Below are positions 49,540-58,974 of a stretch of 64,000 nucleotides of DNA, piece after piece (position 1 is the first letter of the stretch; every line of letters starts with the position of its first letter). The position numbers and the translations under genes are program-made. The notes below the pieces were generated by a model, which worked only from the letters and a program-made list of their open reading frames with translations, searched no databases and had not been told where the DNA came from. The stretch covers positions 288,620,966 to 288,684,965 of the forward strand of contig CM057009.1 of the NCBI GenBank assembly GCA_029891345.1, in the 5' to 3' direction. The DNA is from Dryococelus australis. Taxonomy: Eukaryota; Arthropoda; Insecta; Phasmatodea; Phasmatidae.

Positions 49540-49790
49540 CCTATTCGACGCGATACTTCGAAACACGTCTCAATTGGCCAATAGAGCGCTCTCTCGCTCT
49601 CGCCACCACACCATTATGACGTCAGAGAGAACTCTCTCTGGTCGTCTGAATTCGTCGGAGAGAGCGCGAAAGAGCGAGAGCACAGAGAGAGCACAAAGTT
49701 GCGTAATCGCTGGCTCTCTCTCTCTCGCTCTCTATCTCTCTCTCTCTCTCTCTCTCGCACTCTTAGACTACGCGCCATATTTTACATTAT
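49540..49790. promoter_or_regulatory. CpG- and GAGA-rich regulatory candidate in sif intron
   Basis: Within 250 bp there is a CCAAT palindrome 'attggccaat' (about 49572-49581), a consensus CRE TGACGTCA (49617-49624), and many GAGAG/CTCTC motifs. CpGs are frequent in an otherwise AT-rich intron. GAGA clusters mark many insect promoters and boundary elements. It could be an internal sif promoter or enhancer, or simply a decayed microsatellite next to a MITE. Confidence 0.3.
49675..49762. repeat. (GA/CT)n microsatellite
   Basis: Imperfect GA runs pass into a CT run, with 'ctctctctctctctctctct' at about 49736-49756. It can pair with the GA-rich block at 50402-50455. Confidence 0.85.
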
Positions 49791-49791
49791 A

Positions 49792-50010
49792 GGCTGTTCG
49801 CGGTAAAGTGAGCACTTTCAAGGCCTTTCTAAATTTTTCCTTTCATCCTATTTCCTTCTTCTTGCTGATTTTTAATATAAACATTGCAATGTGATGAATA
49901 AACACAGTGAATACATTTCACCACCCTCAAAATTTAATACCTGATGATTTATTAGTGGTTAAATCTTGTTGGGAGGGACTTAAAAAGTGCTCACTTTACC
50001 GTGAAAAGGC
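49792..50010 (-). mobile_element. TA-MITE family, short form, copy D
   Basis: 219 bp flanked by TA (49790-49791 and 50011-50012), with ends 'ggctgttcgcggtaaagtga' and 'gtgctcactttaccgtgaaa'. The interior differs from the long form but matches copy E in reverse orientation ('gatgatttattagtggtta' against 'taatcactaataaata'). Confidence 0.85.
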
Positions 50011-50401
50011 TATATTTCCGTGTTTGAATAAGGTGATAGCAGCTTTCTGAGCCTAAACTTCGTCGAATTTCACCTGTAAGTGAATAATTTCAACTGTTTC
50101 AAAGAACAAAATAACTTACATAACACGTATTTATAACAATATTAATACGGATATTTGAACAAGTCTCGTTTATTTGTCTTTTTGCTGCAACATGACGGTA
50201 ACATGTAAAACCAAAATATTACAGTTGTATGCTCTGCTAATTATTCTGGTAGTGTTACAATTATTTGTAAATTGTTTTGTTTTTGCAATAGCTATGATAA
50301 CGATTTTAGCTAAACAGGATTTCCTGTTTTTCGGCATCAGCTGTCTACATGACGCCGGTGAGAAAGGAGAGAGTGGTTGTCTCAATTCCACAGAGCGAGA
50401 A

Positions 50402-50500
50402 CGTGTGTGTGTGAGAGAAAGAGAGAGGGGTGAGAGAGAAAGAGAGCGAAAGAGCGCTTTTGCCAGGTTGTGCGAAAGAGTGCTCTCTCGAAAGAGTGAG
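50402..50500. repeat. GA-rich low-complexity block
   Basis: 'gtgtgtgtgagagaaagaga' followed by further imperfect GA/GAAA units. It abuts the 3' end of a SINE and may derive from its tail. Confidence 0.7.
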
Positions 50501-50700
50501 TGAAGAGATTTGGATGGCTCGTAACAACGAGGTATTGAGAACCGATGAGGGTGAATGAAGTGAATATGGAGCGGGGCCCGAATGAAGGTGCGGGCGAAAC
50601 GGGAGATCTCCGAGAAAACTCGGTGACCAACGGCATCGTTCGGCACGATTCCCACTTGCGGAAATCCGGTGACCCGGCCGGGGATTAAACCCGTCTCTTG
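50500..50700 (-). mobile_element. tRNA-derived SINE, 5'-truncated
   Basis: On the minus strand it starts at a box B-like 'acgggtttaatcccc' and continues 'ggccgggtcaccggatttcc'. It then reads 'gtgggaatcgtgccgaacga', 'cggagatctcccgtttcgcc', 'catattcacttcattcaccc' and 'ctcggttctcaatacctcgt'-type body sequence, ending 'ccaaatctcttcactcac'. The same body occurs in the plus-strand copy at 50750-51000, so the two form a head-to-head inverted pair about 50 bp apart. Box A is missing in this copy. Confidence 0.8.
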
Positions 50701-50749
50701 AAAGAGTATTCTTAAAATTGAGACACGGCCTATGTTTTGTCAAAGGAGG

Positions 50750-51000
50750 GGGCCACAGAGGCAGAGAAGTTAGCCTGCTCGCCTCTCACCAAGGTATCTG
50801 GGTTCAGTCCCCGACCGGGTCACTCCGGATTTTCGAATGTGGGAATCGTGCCGGACGATGTCGTTGGTCGGCGGGGTTTGCACGGGTATCTCCCGTTTCC
50901 CCCGCCCTTTCATTCCGGCTCTGCTCCATACTCACCTCATTCACCTCATCGGCTCTGAAGACCTCGATGTTAAGGGCCGTCCAAATCCCTTCACTCATCA
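50750..51000 (+). mobile_element. tRNA-derived SINE
   Basis: The tRNA-like head 'gaagttagcctgctcgcctc' and box B 'gggttcagtcccc' (about 50800-50812) are followed by the family body. Body landmarks are 'accgggtcactccggatttt', 'gtgggaatcgtgccggacga', 'ctcccgtttcccccgccctt', 'catactcacctcattcacct' and 'gtccaaatcccttcactc'. It ends about 46 bp before the sif donor. It is complete at both ends as far as can be seen, without a clear poly-A tail. Confidence 0.8.
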
Positions 51001-51046
51001 ATGGAAGGCGAATGTCAAGTGAGATGCTCAAGTTGTGTGTCGTCAC

Positions 51047-51266
51047 CTGGAGTTGTGGTCGCTGAGGTAGCCTCGGTCGCGATCTCTCTCGCGCGCCAGC
51101 TCGTTGCGGTCGCTGTAGTAGCCTTCACGGTCCCTCGCGGCGGCCGCCGCCGCCGCCGCCACCGCCGCCACGCTGTTGCCACCGCCGCCCCCGCCTCGAT
51201 CGAGGTTGCCGCGGTGCGGCAGTGGGAGCGTCGACGACTTGTTCATGCTGGCGCTACTGCCGGGAC
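51047..51266 (-). CDS. sif: still life (sif) Rac GEF, internal exon with poly-Ala tract
   Basis: A 220-nt exon on the minus strand of the Rac exchange factor gene sif (TIAM family). The best acceptor is 'ttggccgcag' ending at 51267, and the donor is 'aactccag|gtgacg' at 51047/51046. It encodes 'PGSSASMNKSSTLPLPHRGN', then a Gly run, 'NSVAAVAAAAAAAARDREG', and 'YYSDRNELARERDRDRGYLS', ending 'DHNS' plus a split Arg codon. As I recall, Drosophila Sif has 'RDRGYLSDHNS' just before 'RCASCIGES', which is exactly how this exon joins the one at 42150..41926. It belongs to the disordered region N-terminal to the first PH domain. The Gly and Ala runs are trinucleotide repeats and may vary in length. 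The exact 5' border is the least certain part. Upstream exons lie to the right of the window. Confidence 0.78.
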
Positions 51267-51711
51267 CTGCGGCCAAGCCGCCACCTCAGAATCACAACCC
51301 TTCACCTTCCACGCACACACACACACACACACGCACGCCTTCAGTGACGTAAGAATCATAGACGTAAGGCCACAATCCTTTTTTTTACAGCTTTTGCGAG
51401 AATTAATTTCTTGTACCCAAACAGGAGGCGGTATTGTAAAATCCTCTTACAATTTTGTTACAAATTACTTTTATTATGTAGACTAATTTTTGCAACACAA
51501 AATACTGTATACTTTTATCCAATTAATTAACTACTGAAAATTTTGTTTATTTAATAATTGGTTAACATTATACTGTTTTTTGTTTTGATAAAATTAGACT
51601 ACATAATAAAAACTATTTGTAACAAAATTGTATGATGATTTTACAATATCGGCTCCCGTTTAAGTACAAAAAAATTCCTCGCAAAAGTTGTAGAAATGAA
51701 GGATCATATCC
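51267..51711. other. sif upstream intron start, low-complexity CA run
   Basis: A (CA)n run occurs at about 51310-51333, close to the sif acceptor. The remainder is AT-rich and includes a small inverted pair ('gtacccaaacaggaggcggt' near 51413 against 'ggctcccgtttaagtac' near 51650). Much of 51400-51665 folds back on itself ('attgtaaaatcctcttacaa', 'tttgttacaaat'). It is probably a decayed foldback element. Confidence 0.45.
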
Positions 51712-51715
51712 TTAA

Positions 51716-52085
51716 GGAGAATGGTGCACGAAAACAGTATAGTGATATAATTTTTGGTCACAACTTGTTTCACAGAGGATTTATCGACATTTTTTGGCTC
51801 GACAAGACGTAGACGTAAATAACGGCCTTGAAAAACTTTTTAAAATTTTTGCCAAATTCACTGCGTTCGTAATTCTCGAAGCACTGATTGAAGTTAAGAA
51901 ATTATTATTTTTTTATTTTATTCCATCAGTGCTCCAAGAATAATGAAGGTTGTGAATATATAACAACGTAATAATGCGTATAAAATTATTATTTACGTTT
52001 TGTCGAGCCAAAAATTTCGATAAACCCTTTGGAAAATGACATATCGAAAATCGGGTAAATATAATTATTCCATGGACCATTCCCC
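51716..52085. mobile_element. TTAA-flanked foldback MITE, copy 2
   Basis: 370 bp flanked by TTAA (51712-51715 and 52086-52089). The ends 'ggagaatggtgcacgaaaac' and 'ccatggaccattcccc', and the internal 'ggctcgacaagacgta' / 'tacgttttgtcgagcc' pairing, match the element at 8477-8822. Non-coding. Confidence 0.85.
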
Positions 52086-52089
52086 TTAA

Positions 52090-52472
52090 GATATGTTAGA
52101 CTGCTTATTCATCTTCTGTGCATGTACTCAACATTGACATAACCCTAAGGAACACATCTGTCAAAGTCACATAGTCAACAGTGATGAAAGTGATTGTTTA
52201 TATATTAATTTTAAAATGACGAGGACTATTATGTGAAGGAAATACTTTTACAAATTTTAATATAATCGAACTGCATTACAAATCGGTTAGAGGAAGTATA
52301 CGTTCATCTCAAAGTATTTGTTTAGAAATCAGTGTTCTAACCTCAAATCCAATCCACACTGTTTTTGCTAGTCGTGTTGGCAGCAAAGCAGTTCAATGTT
52401 GGGACACGGAGATTGGTTGTGCGCAGCCAGCGAGATCGGTCTACCTCATATTTAGTCTGTGGTAGGAATACT
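52090..52472. other. Intronic AT-rich DNA
   Basis: No supported feature. Confidence 0.4.
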
Positions 52473-53693
52473 GCCTGGTTCACATGTACGCCGATCATGC
52501 CTAACAGACACAGCGGACTACTAGAGCAGCCAATCAGAAGCCGTCCTCTGTTTCCGCGCGAGTCTCGCAGAAAAGTTGAGCTCACGCCGATATTTTCTGC
52601 TCGCGGAAAGAGCAGACTTCGCCGATATGTCCCAGAAGTCAGCTGGTTCACGTATTTTACACTACAAATGTCTTGGATAATCTCCGTGAATTGATGTAAA
52701 TGTATATAGTTATAATGAAATACTTAAATACAAACGTTAATTGTATTCAACATTTGTATTAAATAAACGCAGTTTGAAATGAAACGATAGGTACCACTAA
52801 AATGTAAAATATTTTTGTATGTAAAATTAAAAATTCGATCTCTTGAAAATCATTTACTATAGTGGAATTAATAAACTAGAGTGGAAAGACAACGGCATCT
52901 TGTTTGGTACACTGTTAAAAATTTCCGCATATTTACGGAATGTTGTACGGAAATGTACAGTGTATATACGGAAAGGCAATCCGTAAATACAAAATACGTA
53001 AAGTCTCCGTATTCCCCTTGGCTTCGAGTTACGGTTCTACACGAAGCTTTCTTCACCACTGTAACAAGAAAATTTTCGTTTTTGCAGCACTTAAGGTTAT
53101 CCACGCGACTATGACCTGTTCTTTCAAACTTTAAAAAATATCATCAGGCGTCTGTAAAATTTGGTAACACTAAAAATACACTAAATTTAATATAAACTGA
53201 AATTTTGCTTTTGTCTTTTGAGTACAAGTATAAAAGTTGTGCCACAATTTTCAAGTGACAGTTGTAGGTGAAGTACAAAATATTTTAACTTTTTTATTAT
53301 CATTTTTTATATACTGTAGAACACCATGATAACAAAAATTAAAGACATTTTCACTAACTCTTTTTATTTTAAACGAAAAGTACAAACCACTAACTTAGAA
53401 ACTAACGGAGAGGTTCCGTGAAATTCATGGAGAGTCCGTCTCTGAAAATCAACGTGTCCGTAATTTTACGGAGAGTTTACAGACACTTCTCGATAAATTT
53501 TTTCCAGCACCTTTCCGTAAAATGAAGGAAATGTTATTTAACAGTGTATCTATAATTTGTTTAGGAATCTTGGCGTTAAAAATCACGCATTCGAAAACGA
53601 AATGGCCACGCAGAATATATATTTAGATGTGAAGAGCAATCGGTTCTGTTTGCTCTGTCTGTTTGGCATAATCGGCGTAAATGTGAACCAGGC
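52473..53693. mobile_element. MITE with 'GCCTGGTTCACAT' termini, split by a nested MITE
   Basis: 'gcctggttcacatgtacgcc' at the left and its complement 'ggcgtaaatgtgaaccaggc' at the right mark about 45-bp inverted ends that continue through 'gatcatgcctaacagaca' / 'tgtctgtttggcataatc'. Without the nested 637-bp element it would be about 584 bp. Open frames on both strands at 52343-52694 are by-products and match no known protein. The target duplication is unclear, so the superfamily is unknown. Confidence 0.75.
52910..53546. mobile_element. TA-flanked MITE nested in another MITE
   Basis: Ends 'cactgttaaaaatttccg' and 'ggaaatgttatttaacagtg' are inverted and flanked by TA (52908-52909 and 53547-53548). 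The interior repeatedly contains 'tccgtaa' / 'ttacgga' motifs. It is non-coding and of Tc1/mariner-type target preference. It lies within the 52473-53693 element and is therefore the younger insertion. Confidence 0.8.
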
Positions 53694-54463
53694 TTAATAG
53701 GAGATGTCGTGCTGCAGTTTATTCACAGTTACTTCCAAATTTTCTGAAGCCCTGATGTGGGTTTACTTTCAGTGTATTCTTCCGCCTCATGTAAACGGAG
53801 CTTAACTAACTCTGGAAAATTACGCCAAAAGATTACCCACCACAATCGTTCGCACTCAAATTAAACATATTTTGTGCGAGAACTATTTCTTACTAGGCAT
53901 TACCGAAACAGCTTCTATCTCTCTAGTTATGTTGTGACTATACATGAAATGTGATATCTAATTTATTATTTATAAGTAAAAGTTCAATTTAACCAAAGAT
54001 AATATACTTTCACGTTAACAGATGTATAAAACTGTTGTGATACATGAGATATTTAGGAAACAACCAAATGAGTCATATATTCGGTAATTTTTCAAAGGTT
54101 TTGATTCGAAAAAAAAATGTGAAGATGCCGTGAATAGACTGTATGGCGCAAACGGAGCTGCATTTCCGTCCAACGCCATAGTGTGACATCCAAAACACTG
54201 AAAACTTCGAAGAAGGTTTTTGTATTTAGCGCATGTAGAAAGTGGAAGTTTTAAAAGAAGTAACCACTAAGAAAATAAAATTTTCAGGCTAATATACCAA
54301 CACATTTTAATGCGACAGTTTCATTTTAATTTTGACAGATTACGTTTAAAAAGTTATGGGTGTCACAAGATGGTGGACAAGTTTCATCATTTTATCATGC
54401 ACATCCAGAGACGAGGCCAGCCCTCGCTTAAGTCATTCCTGGGACTAGGGTACCGCACGTATA
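53694..54463. other. Intronic AT-rich DNA
   Basis: No supported feature. Confidence 0.4.
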
Positions 54464-54698
54464 CGCTATTCACGATAAAGTAAGCACTTTTTAAGGCCCC
54501 TCCATATCGGCATTAATCACTAATAAATATAATGTATTGCAGCCTCAGACGTTAACTTTTGTGAGTGGTGAAAAGTATACACTGTATTTATTAGTAACAC
54601 AGCAATGTCTGTATTAAAACGGGCCGGGAAGATATAAATAGGCTTAAAGAAAAATTTTATCAGGGCCTTAAAAAGTGCTCACTTTACCGTGAATAGCC
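54464..54698 (+). mobile_element. TA-MITE family, short form, copy E
   Basis: 235 bp between TA dinucleotides (54462-54463 and 54699-54700), with ends 'cgctattcacgataaagtaa' and 'gtgctcactttaccgtgaat'. The interior matches copy D in the opposite orientation. Confidence 0.85.
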
Positions 54699-54911
54699 TA
54701 TACCCGAATATAAGTCGATGTCTGACACAAGTAGGAAGGAAGTGTTTAAGAAAAAAATTCCCTCTCCTGGACATAATACTGGATTATAGGTTTCCCCAGC
54801 TCGTTTACATTAAAGAAAAAATGCCGAATGTATATATGTGCCAAACAGCTACTGACCTTATTATACAGCAATACAGACGTAATGACTGGAATATGAACTA
54901 ATATTTATGTA

Positions 54912-55328
54912 AAGGCTGTTCATGATAAAGTGAGAACTTTAGAAATGAACCTTAGATAATAGTCATGGCTCCTATCTGCATATATTTTAACGGGTGCACT
55001 GACCCACATGCTGCCAGTAAAGTTGGTAACGATGGAGAATATCTTGTTCCATATATTAACGTGGAATAAAAAGTGTTAGGTAACCATTTGTGACGACATA
55101 AATTAATTCTTTTCCTCTCTGTTCTTGAATGCAATGGGGCGTAAAAATGAGCAAATTTTTAAGATATTTACTTATATAATAATTTCACAGTTTTACTTGA
55201 CCGGCGCATGGATAAAGCAATGAGGTCCATGACAATATTAATTTTACGTAAGACGGGAGAACACAAACTTGTGTACAAATAGATTCTAAGCAGGGCAGTC
55301 AAAAGTGCTCATTTTACAATGAATAGCC
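54912..55328 (+). mobile_element. TA-MITE family, long form, copy F
   Basis: 417 bp, TA-flanked, with ends 'aaggctgttcatgataaagt' and 'aaaagtgctcattttacaat'. Long-form interior landmarks are 'ctgcatatattttaacggg', 'gccagtaaagttggtaacga' and 'caaatagattctaagcaggg'. Confidence 0.88.
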
Positions 55329-55515
55329 TATACTTCACAATTTTTGGCATAGCTATAAGTTCGTAGTTCCCCTGTACTACCTGTACTGCAGTGTAAGGTC
55401 AATTGCTATTTGGGTAGAGAGGTATTTCGAAATTTTTTATTTAAACTTAAACAAACTAGGATGACCAAGTATTCAGTACGGCGGCTAAGTTTACCGTTCA
55501 GGGAAATCCCTTGTA

Positions 55516-55940
55516 AATGATTGTCGCGATAAAGTGAGCACTTTAAAAATAAACCTTAGAAAAATATCACTGCCCCTGAATACATATATTTTAATAGACG
55601 CAGTGAGTGACATTTGCCCAGTAAAGTTGGTAACGATGTATGAAAAATAGTTCCATATCTTAACGTCGAATAAAACGTGTTAGGTAACCTTTTGCGATAA
55701 CTGAAATTATAACTTTCGCCTTTTGCTTTTTTTTTTTATTATTTATCGAAGTGTAAAAATGAGCACTTTTGAGTAATATTTTCTTCCCTAATAATTCCAA
55801 GTTTTACTTGACCGGCACACAAATAAACTTGAGAGGCCGATGGCACTGTTAATAGTGCATAAGGCGGAAGAATACACAACGTGAATTCAAGTAGATCTTT
55901 ATCATGTCTTTCTAAAGTCCTAATTTGACCGTGAACAGCA
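55516..55940 (+). mobile_element. TA-MITE family, long form, copy G
   Basis: 425 bp. It starts 'aatgattgtcgcgataaagt' after TA and ends 'taatttgaccgtgaacagca'. The interior includes 'catatattttaatagacgca', 'gcccagtaaagttggtaacg' and 'caagtagatctttatcatg'. Confidence 0.85.
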
Positions 55941-56331
55941 TATAACTAATTTTAAAAATTCTCAAGGTAACATCTCCACAATAAGCATCATGACAGGCCC
56001 TGCCAGCTGGATTTCTCGCAAAAAAAAAACACTTTAACAGGAGGATTTTATTAAACGCTATGTAATTCGTTGGGCTGAACTACAGATGCCACTTTTTTCT
56101 TTATATGTTCCCCTTAACGAAGCTGCGCACGATGGCCACAAAAAATGCAATTCTTTTGAAACAACTGTTACTATTTTCTATACATAAGTAAAACTTGGTG
56201 GCTGTTGATGTTTGGTTTGTGTTTAACCTTTCCTGGAACACATACGTATTCTCAGAACATTTACTAACTGACATACGCGTATACGTCCAAAAATGTATTT
56301 AAAGACAATGTTTAATATGTACTGTTTGCGA
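55941..56331. other. Spacer between MITE copies G and H
   Basis: AT-rich, with no recognised element or coding signal. Confidence 0.4.
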
Positions 56332-56740
56332 AAAACTGAGCACTTTGGAAAGCCCTGCTTAAGAGATCAACTTGTATGAACTTTTGTATTCTTCCGCTTT
56401 ACGAAAAATTAACATTGCCATTGGCTGGTCACTTTATTTCAAGCGTTGGTCAAGTGAAACTGTGGAATTATTAGAAAATAAAACATTTTTGAAATATGCG
56501 CATTTTTAGATTTCGATGAATTAAAAAAAAAAGAACGCAATATAAATGTTTTAAGTTATCCAAAATTGTTACATAACGCTTTTTATTCGACGTTAAGACA
56601 TGGAACTATTTTCCCTCCTTCGTTGCCAAATTTACTGGACGCTTGTCACGCAGTGAGCCCGTTTAAATATATGCCGAGAGGAGCAGTGAATTTTATCCAA
56701 GGTTTATTTCAAAAGTGCTCACTTTATCGTGAACAGCCTT
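56332..56740 (-). mobile_element. TA-MITE family, long form, copy H
   Basis: 409 bp in reverse orientation, TA-flanked (56330-56331 and 56741-56742). The right end 'aaaagtgctcactttatcgt' then 'gaacagcct' is the best-preserved terminus of the family. The interior includes 'gttgccaaatttactggacg' and 'cgacgttaagacatggaac'. Confidence 0.88.
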
Positions 56741-56804
56741 TAGTCTTCTTAACGTCTCGTCGATAGCGTTGTCGTTTGAGACGGAACAAGTTACTCAGTA
56801 AAGC

Positions 56805-56975
56805 AGGAGTGGGGAAATTAATTGTCCATGGCCTGTAATAAGGCACCACCTCGGCAATAGCGTGGAGTGATTTCGGAGAGCTATGAATAATCTAAATCAC
56901 GATGGCCGGACAGGGATTCAAACTCAGGTCATCTCAATTGCGAGTCCAAGGTCTTACCACTTTCTTAAAATACAT
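56805..56975 (-). mobile_element. tRNA-derived SINE
   Basis: On the minus strand a tRNA-like head has 'gtggtaagaccttggactcg' and box B 'gagtttgaatccctg'. It is followed by 'tccggccatcgtgattta', 'ccgaaatcactccacg', 'attgccgaggtggtgcct' and 'atttccccactcctg'. This body order matches a widespread insect SINE body ('cctaaatcactccaggcaaa', 'tgccgggatggttcc'). It is decayed but recognisable. Confidence 0.7.
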
Positions 56976-56999
56976 TATTGCCATTTACTTGACTTGTGA

Positions 57000-57145
57000 C
57001 GGGGTGTGGTGACATTTGTCCATACAGGGCGAATAACGGAAACAAACGCAAATTTACGACCATGCCTTATCCAAGACTCGAACCCAGGACCCCCTAACGC
57101 CGCAAGCCTGCACGCACCCAACAGCGCCGCGGAGATTGGCCCCAC
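57000..57145 (-). mobile_element. Second tRNA-derived SINE-like element
   Basis: Minus strand: 'gttgggtgcgtgcaggcttg' and box B 'ggtcctgggttcgagtcttg' form a tRNA-like head. The body that follows ('gtcgtaaatttgcgtttgtt', 'gacaaatgtcaccacacccc') differs from the neighbouring SINE. It lies directly upstream, in the same orientation. Confidence 0.6.
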
Positions 57146-58970
57146 TACATCACCTCGCTCAGTGGAATCGGAAATATGATTGCTGAAATGTCACTTTGCT
57201 CTAAGACCAAGTTAAAAATTTCTACATCATTTTAGCACGATTATTACAATAGCTCTTAAATATAAGTATAGCTCTACTTATATCCAACCACTAATGTGAA
57301 ATTTAAAAAAAAATTGGCTATAAAAACACATATTCTGTTTTCAAAAAATCTTATACATAATTGAACATCAAACATTTGTGATGTTGTTAACAACCGTACA
57401 CTTCATATACAACCACATTTCATTTGCGTTTCTTTAGGCATAGGTCTACGAAAATTTTCAAACTTATTTTTAAGTCCCTTGTACTGTAATTAAATAAATA
57501 CATTTAATAAATATAACGTAGAAAAATTTTGACTTAAAATAATATTTTTAATAGTGAGAAATAACAGCCATTGAAATGCCCCCCCTTTTTTTTCTCATTT
57601 CCCCCACGGCTACCAAATCAATCACCACAATTTTTTTTTTTTTGGAAGTAAATACTGGGATGTAAAATACTCTTTCCCTTATTAGAAACCACACAATATC
57701 TTCTCCCATGTACGCCAAGATGCATGTTACTACTTACATGCCACATGACCCCCTAATCCGTGTTCGAAACAATTCGTTATTTTCTACCTAATTATTAAGT
57801 GTTTAATTGAGAGCATACACGGTGAGGAAATTTTAATCACACGGAAGCCTGTGTAGGCTATAAATATTCGGTTGCAAGCTCTTACAATATTTGTTTCCAC
57901 TGCGGAAACGTACAAAAATATATTATTGACGAGTGCTGCCACAATGCGAATAAATAAGCGGTGGTGTCCCACAAAAATTTCATTAAAAATAATAACCGTT
58001 TTGTCGACAAAAATGTAATACTGATTTTTTAAAAGGCCTCAAAAACTGATAAAATAAATTCCATGTGTTTTTTTCAAGCACTGTCCACATAAAATGTGAT
58101 AGTATGTTGATCTCAGAACCATAAATTTAGTGTATTTGGCACATAAAAATAGATACCGTTTTAAAAGAAACGATAACGGTTTTCTTAAATTAATTTGAAG
58201 AAATACCTACTTTCAGTAAAAGTTATGTTATAAAATTTCAGGGACGCTACAAGATGAACGAGGGCAGAAATATTTTTATATTTGGACTATACGGAAACTT
58301 TTTCTGTTTAATAAATTGAGATAATAGACTATCTTGAATTCAACCTATAGAAAAAAGAGGCTCTGCATCTTTGAATCATCTGTGCAAGATGTACAGAACT
58401 TAGTTACACCAGCAAACTGAAGTAAGTGTATTATTTGAGTTACTTTTTAACTCTATCGATCCACGAGCCATGTGATAGTTGCACTACAGTTATTGTTTTA
58501 GTAAGATGTTAGTGCCAACCGAATTATGTATTATAGCGTCTTCACATTTTATAATATTATCATACTTATTCTGTCTGCAAAATTTGTTTTTAATACAAAA
58601 TATGATAAATGCATTATTTTTGAATTAATTATGTTATAAATTTATATAGCTGTATATAAATTTTTTCCTGATAACGTGCTTTTAAATATTCAATGCGCCT
58701 AACAAAAATTTAACATAGACTACAGAAACGTTAATTTCATACCGTACCATCAATACAGGTACGCTAGAACTATAGACGATACTGAGAGCCACGAAGTTCC
58801 GTTGCCGATGCTAGTGCACCTATCAAGCGTTTACCTAACCGCGTAGCGCCCTGTTGAAATAGTCCTGGCGCTGCCCGCACACCATCACGTGTGAACATGT
58901 AAATTTAGTTTTCTTTTTCTGTTCTTTTCAACCAGGGGGTGGCGATGTCCTATACGGTGGAGTGTTAACA
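57146..58970. other. Intronic AT-rich DNA
   Basis: No supported gene. Short homopolymer runs occur near 57582-57642. The segment 58745-58890 is less AT-rich but has no frame or repeat I can identify. Confidence 0.4.
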
Positions 58971-58974
58971 AACA

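Larger units (their letters stand above)
46040..49540. other. Intronic DNA with minor repeat-like pieces
   Basis: Contains a possible SINE head at 47104-47182 and a small foldback at 48104-48262. An open frame at 46496-46756 (minus) has no recognised domain. The segment 46790-46970 has internal 'gattgaatNagtgacg' duplications. Nothing else is supported. Confidence 0.4.
42151..51046 (-). other. sif: sif intron (8,896 nt)
   Basis: Bounded on the minus strand by a GTGACG donor at 51046 and a TTGCAG acceptor at 42151. It contains MITE copies B, C and D, TA and CT microsatellites, a CpG/GAGA-rich segment and an inverted SINE pair. The donor side lies about 46 bp from a SINE end, and the acceptor side about 90 bp from MITE copy B. 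Confidence 0.75.

Noticed and set aside
51001-51486. 161-codon plus-strand frame through the GC-rich block
   Set aside because: Shadow of the minus-strand sif exon; it runs into CA repeats and AT-rich DNA without any domain.
52343-52694. Overlapping 100-codon frames on both strands as a gene
   Set aside because: They overlap the arm of a MITE with inverted termini and match no known protein.
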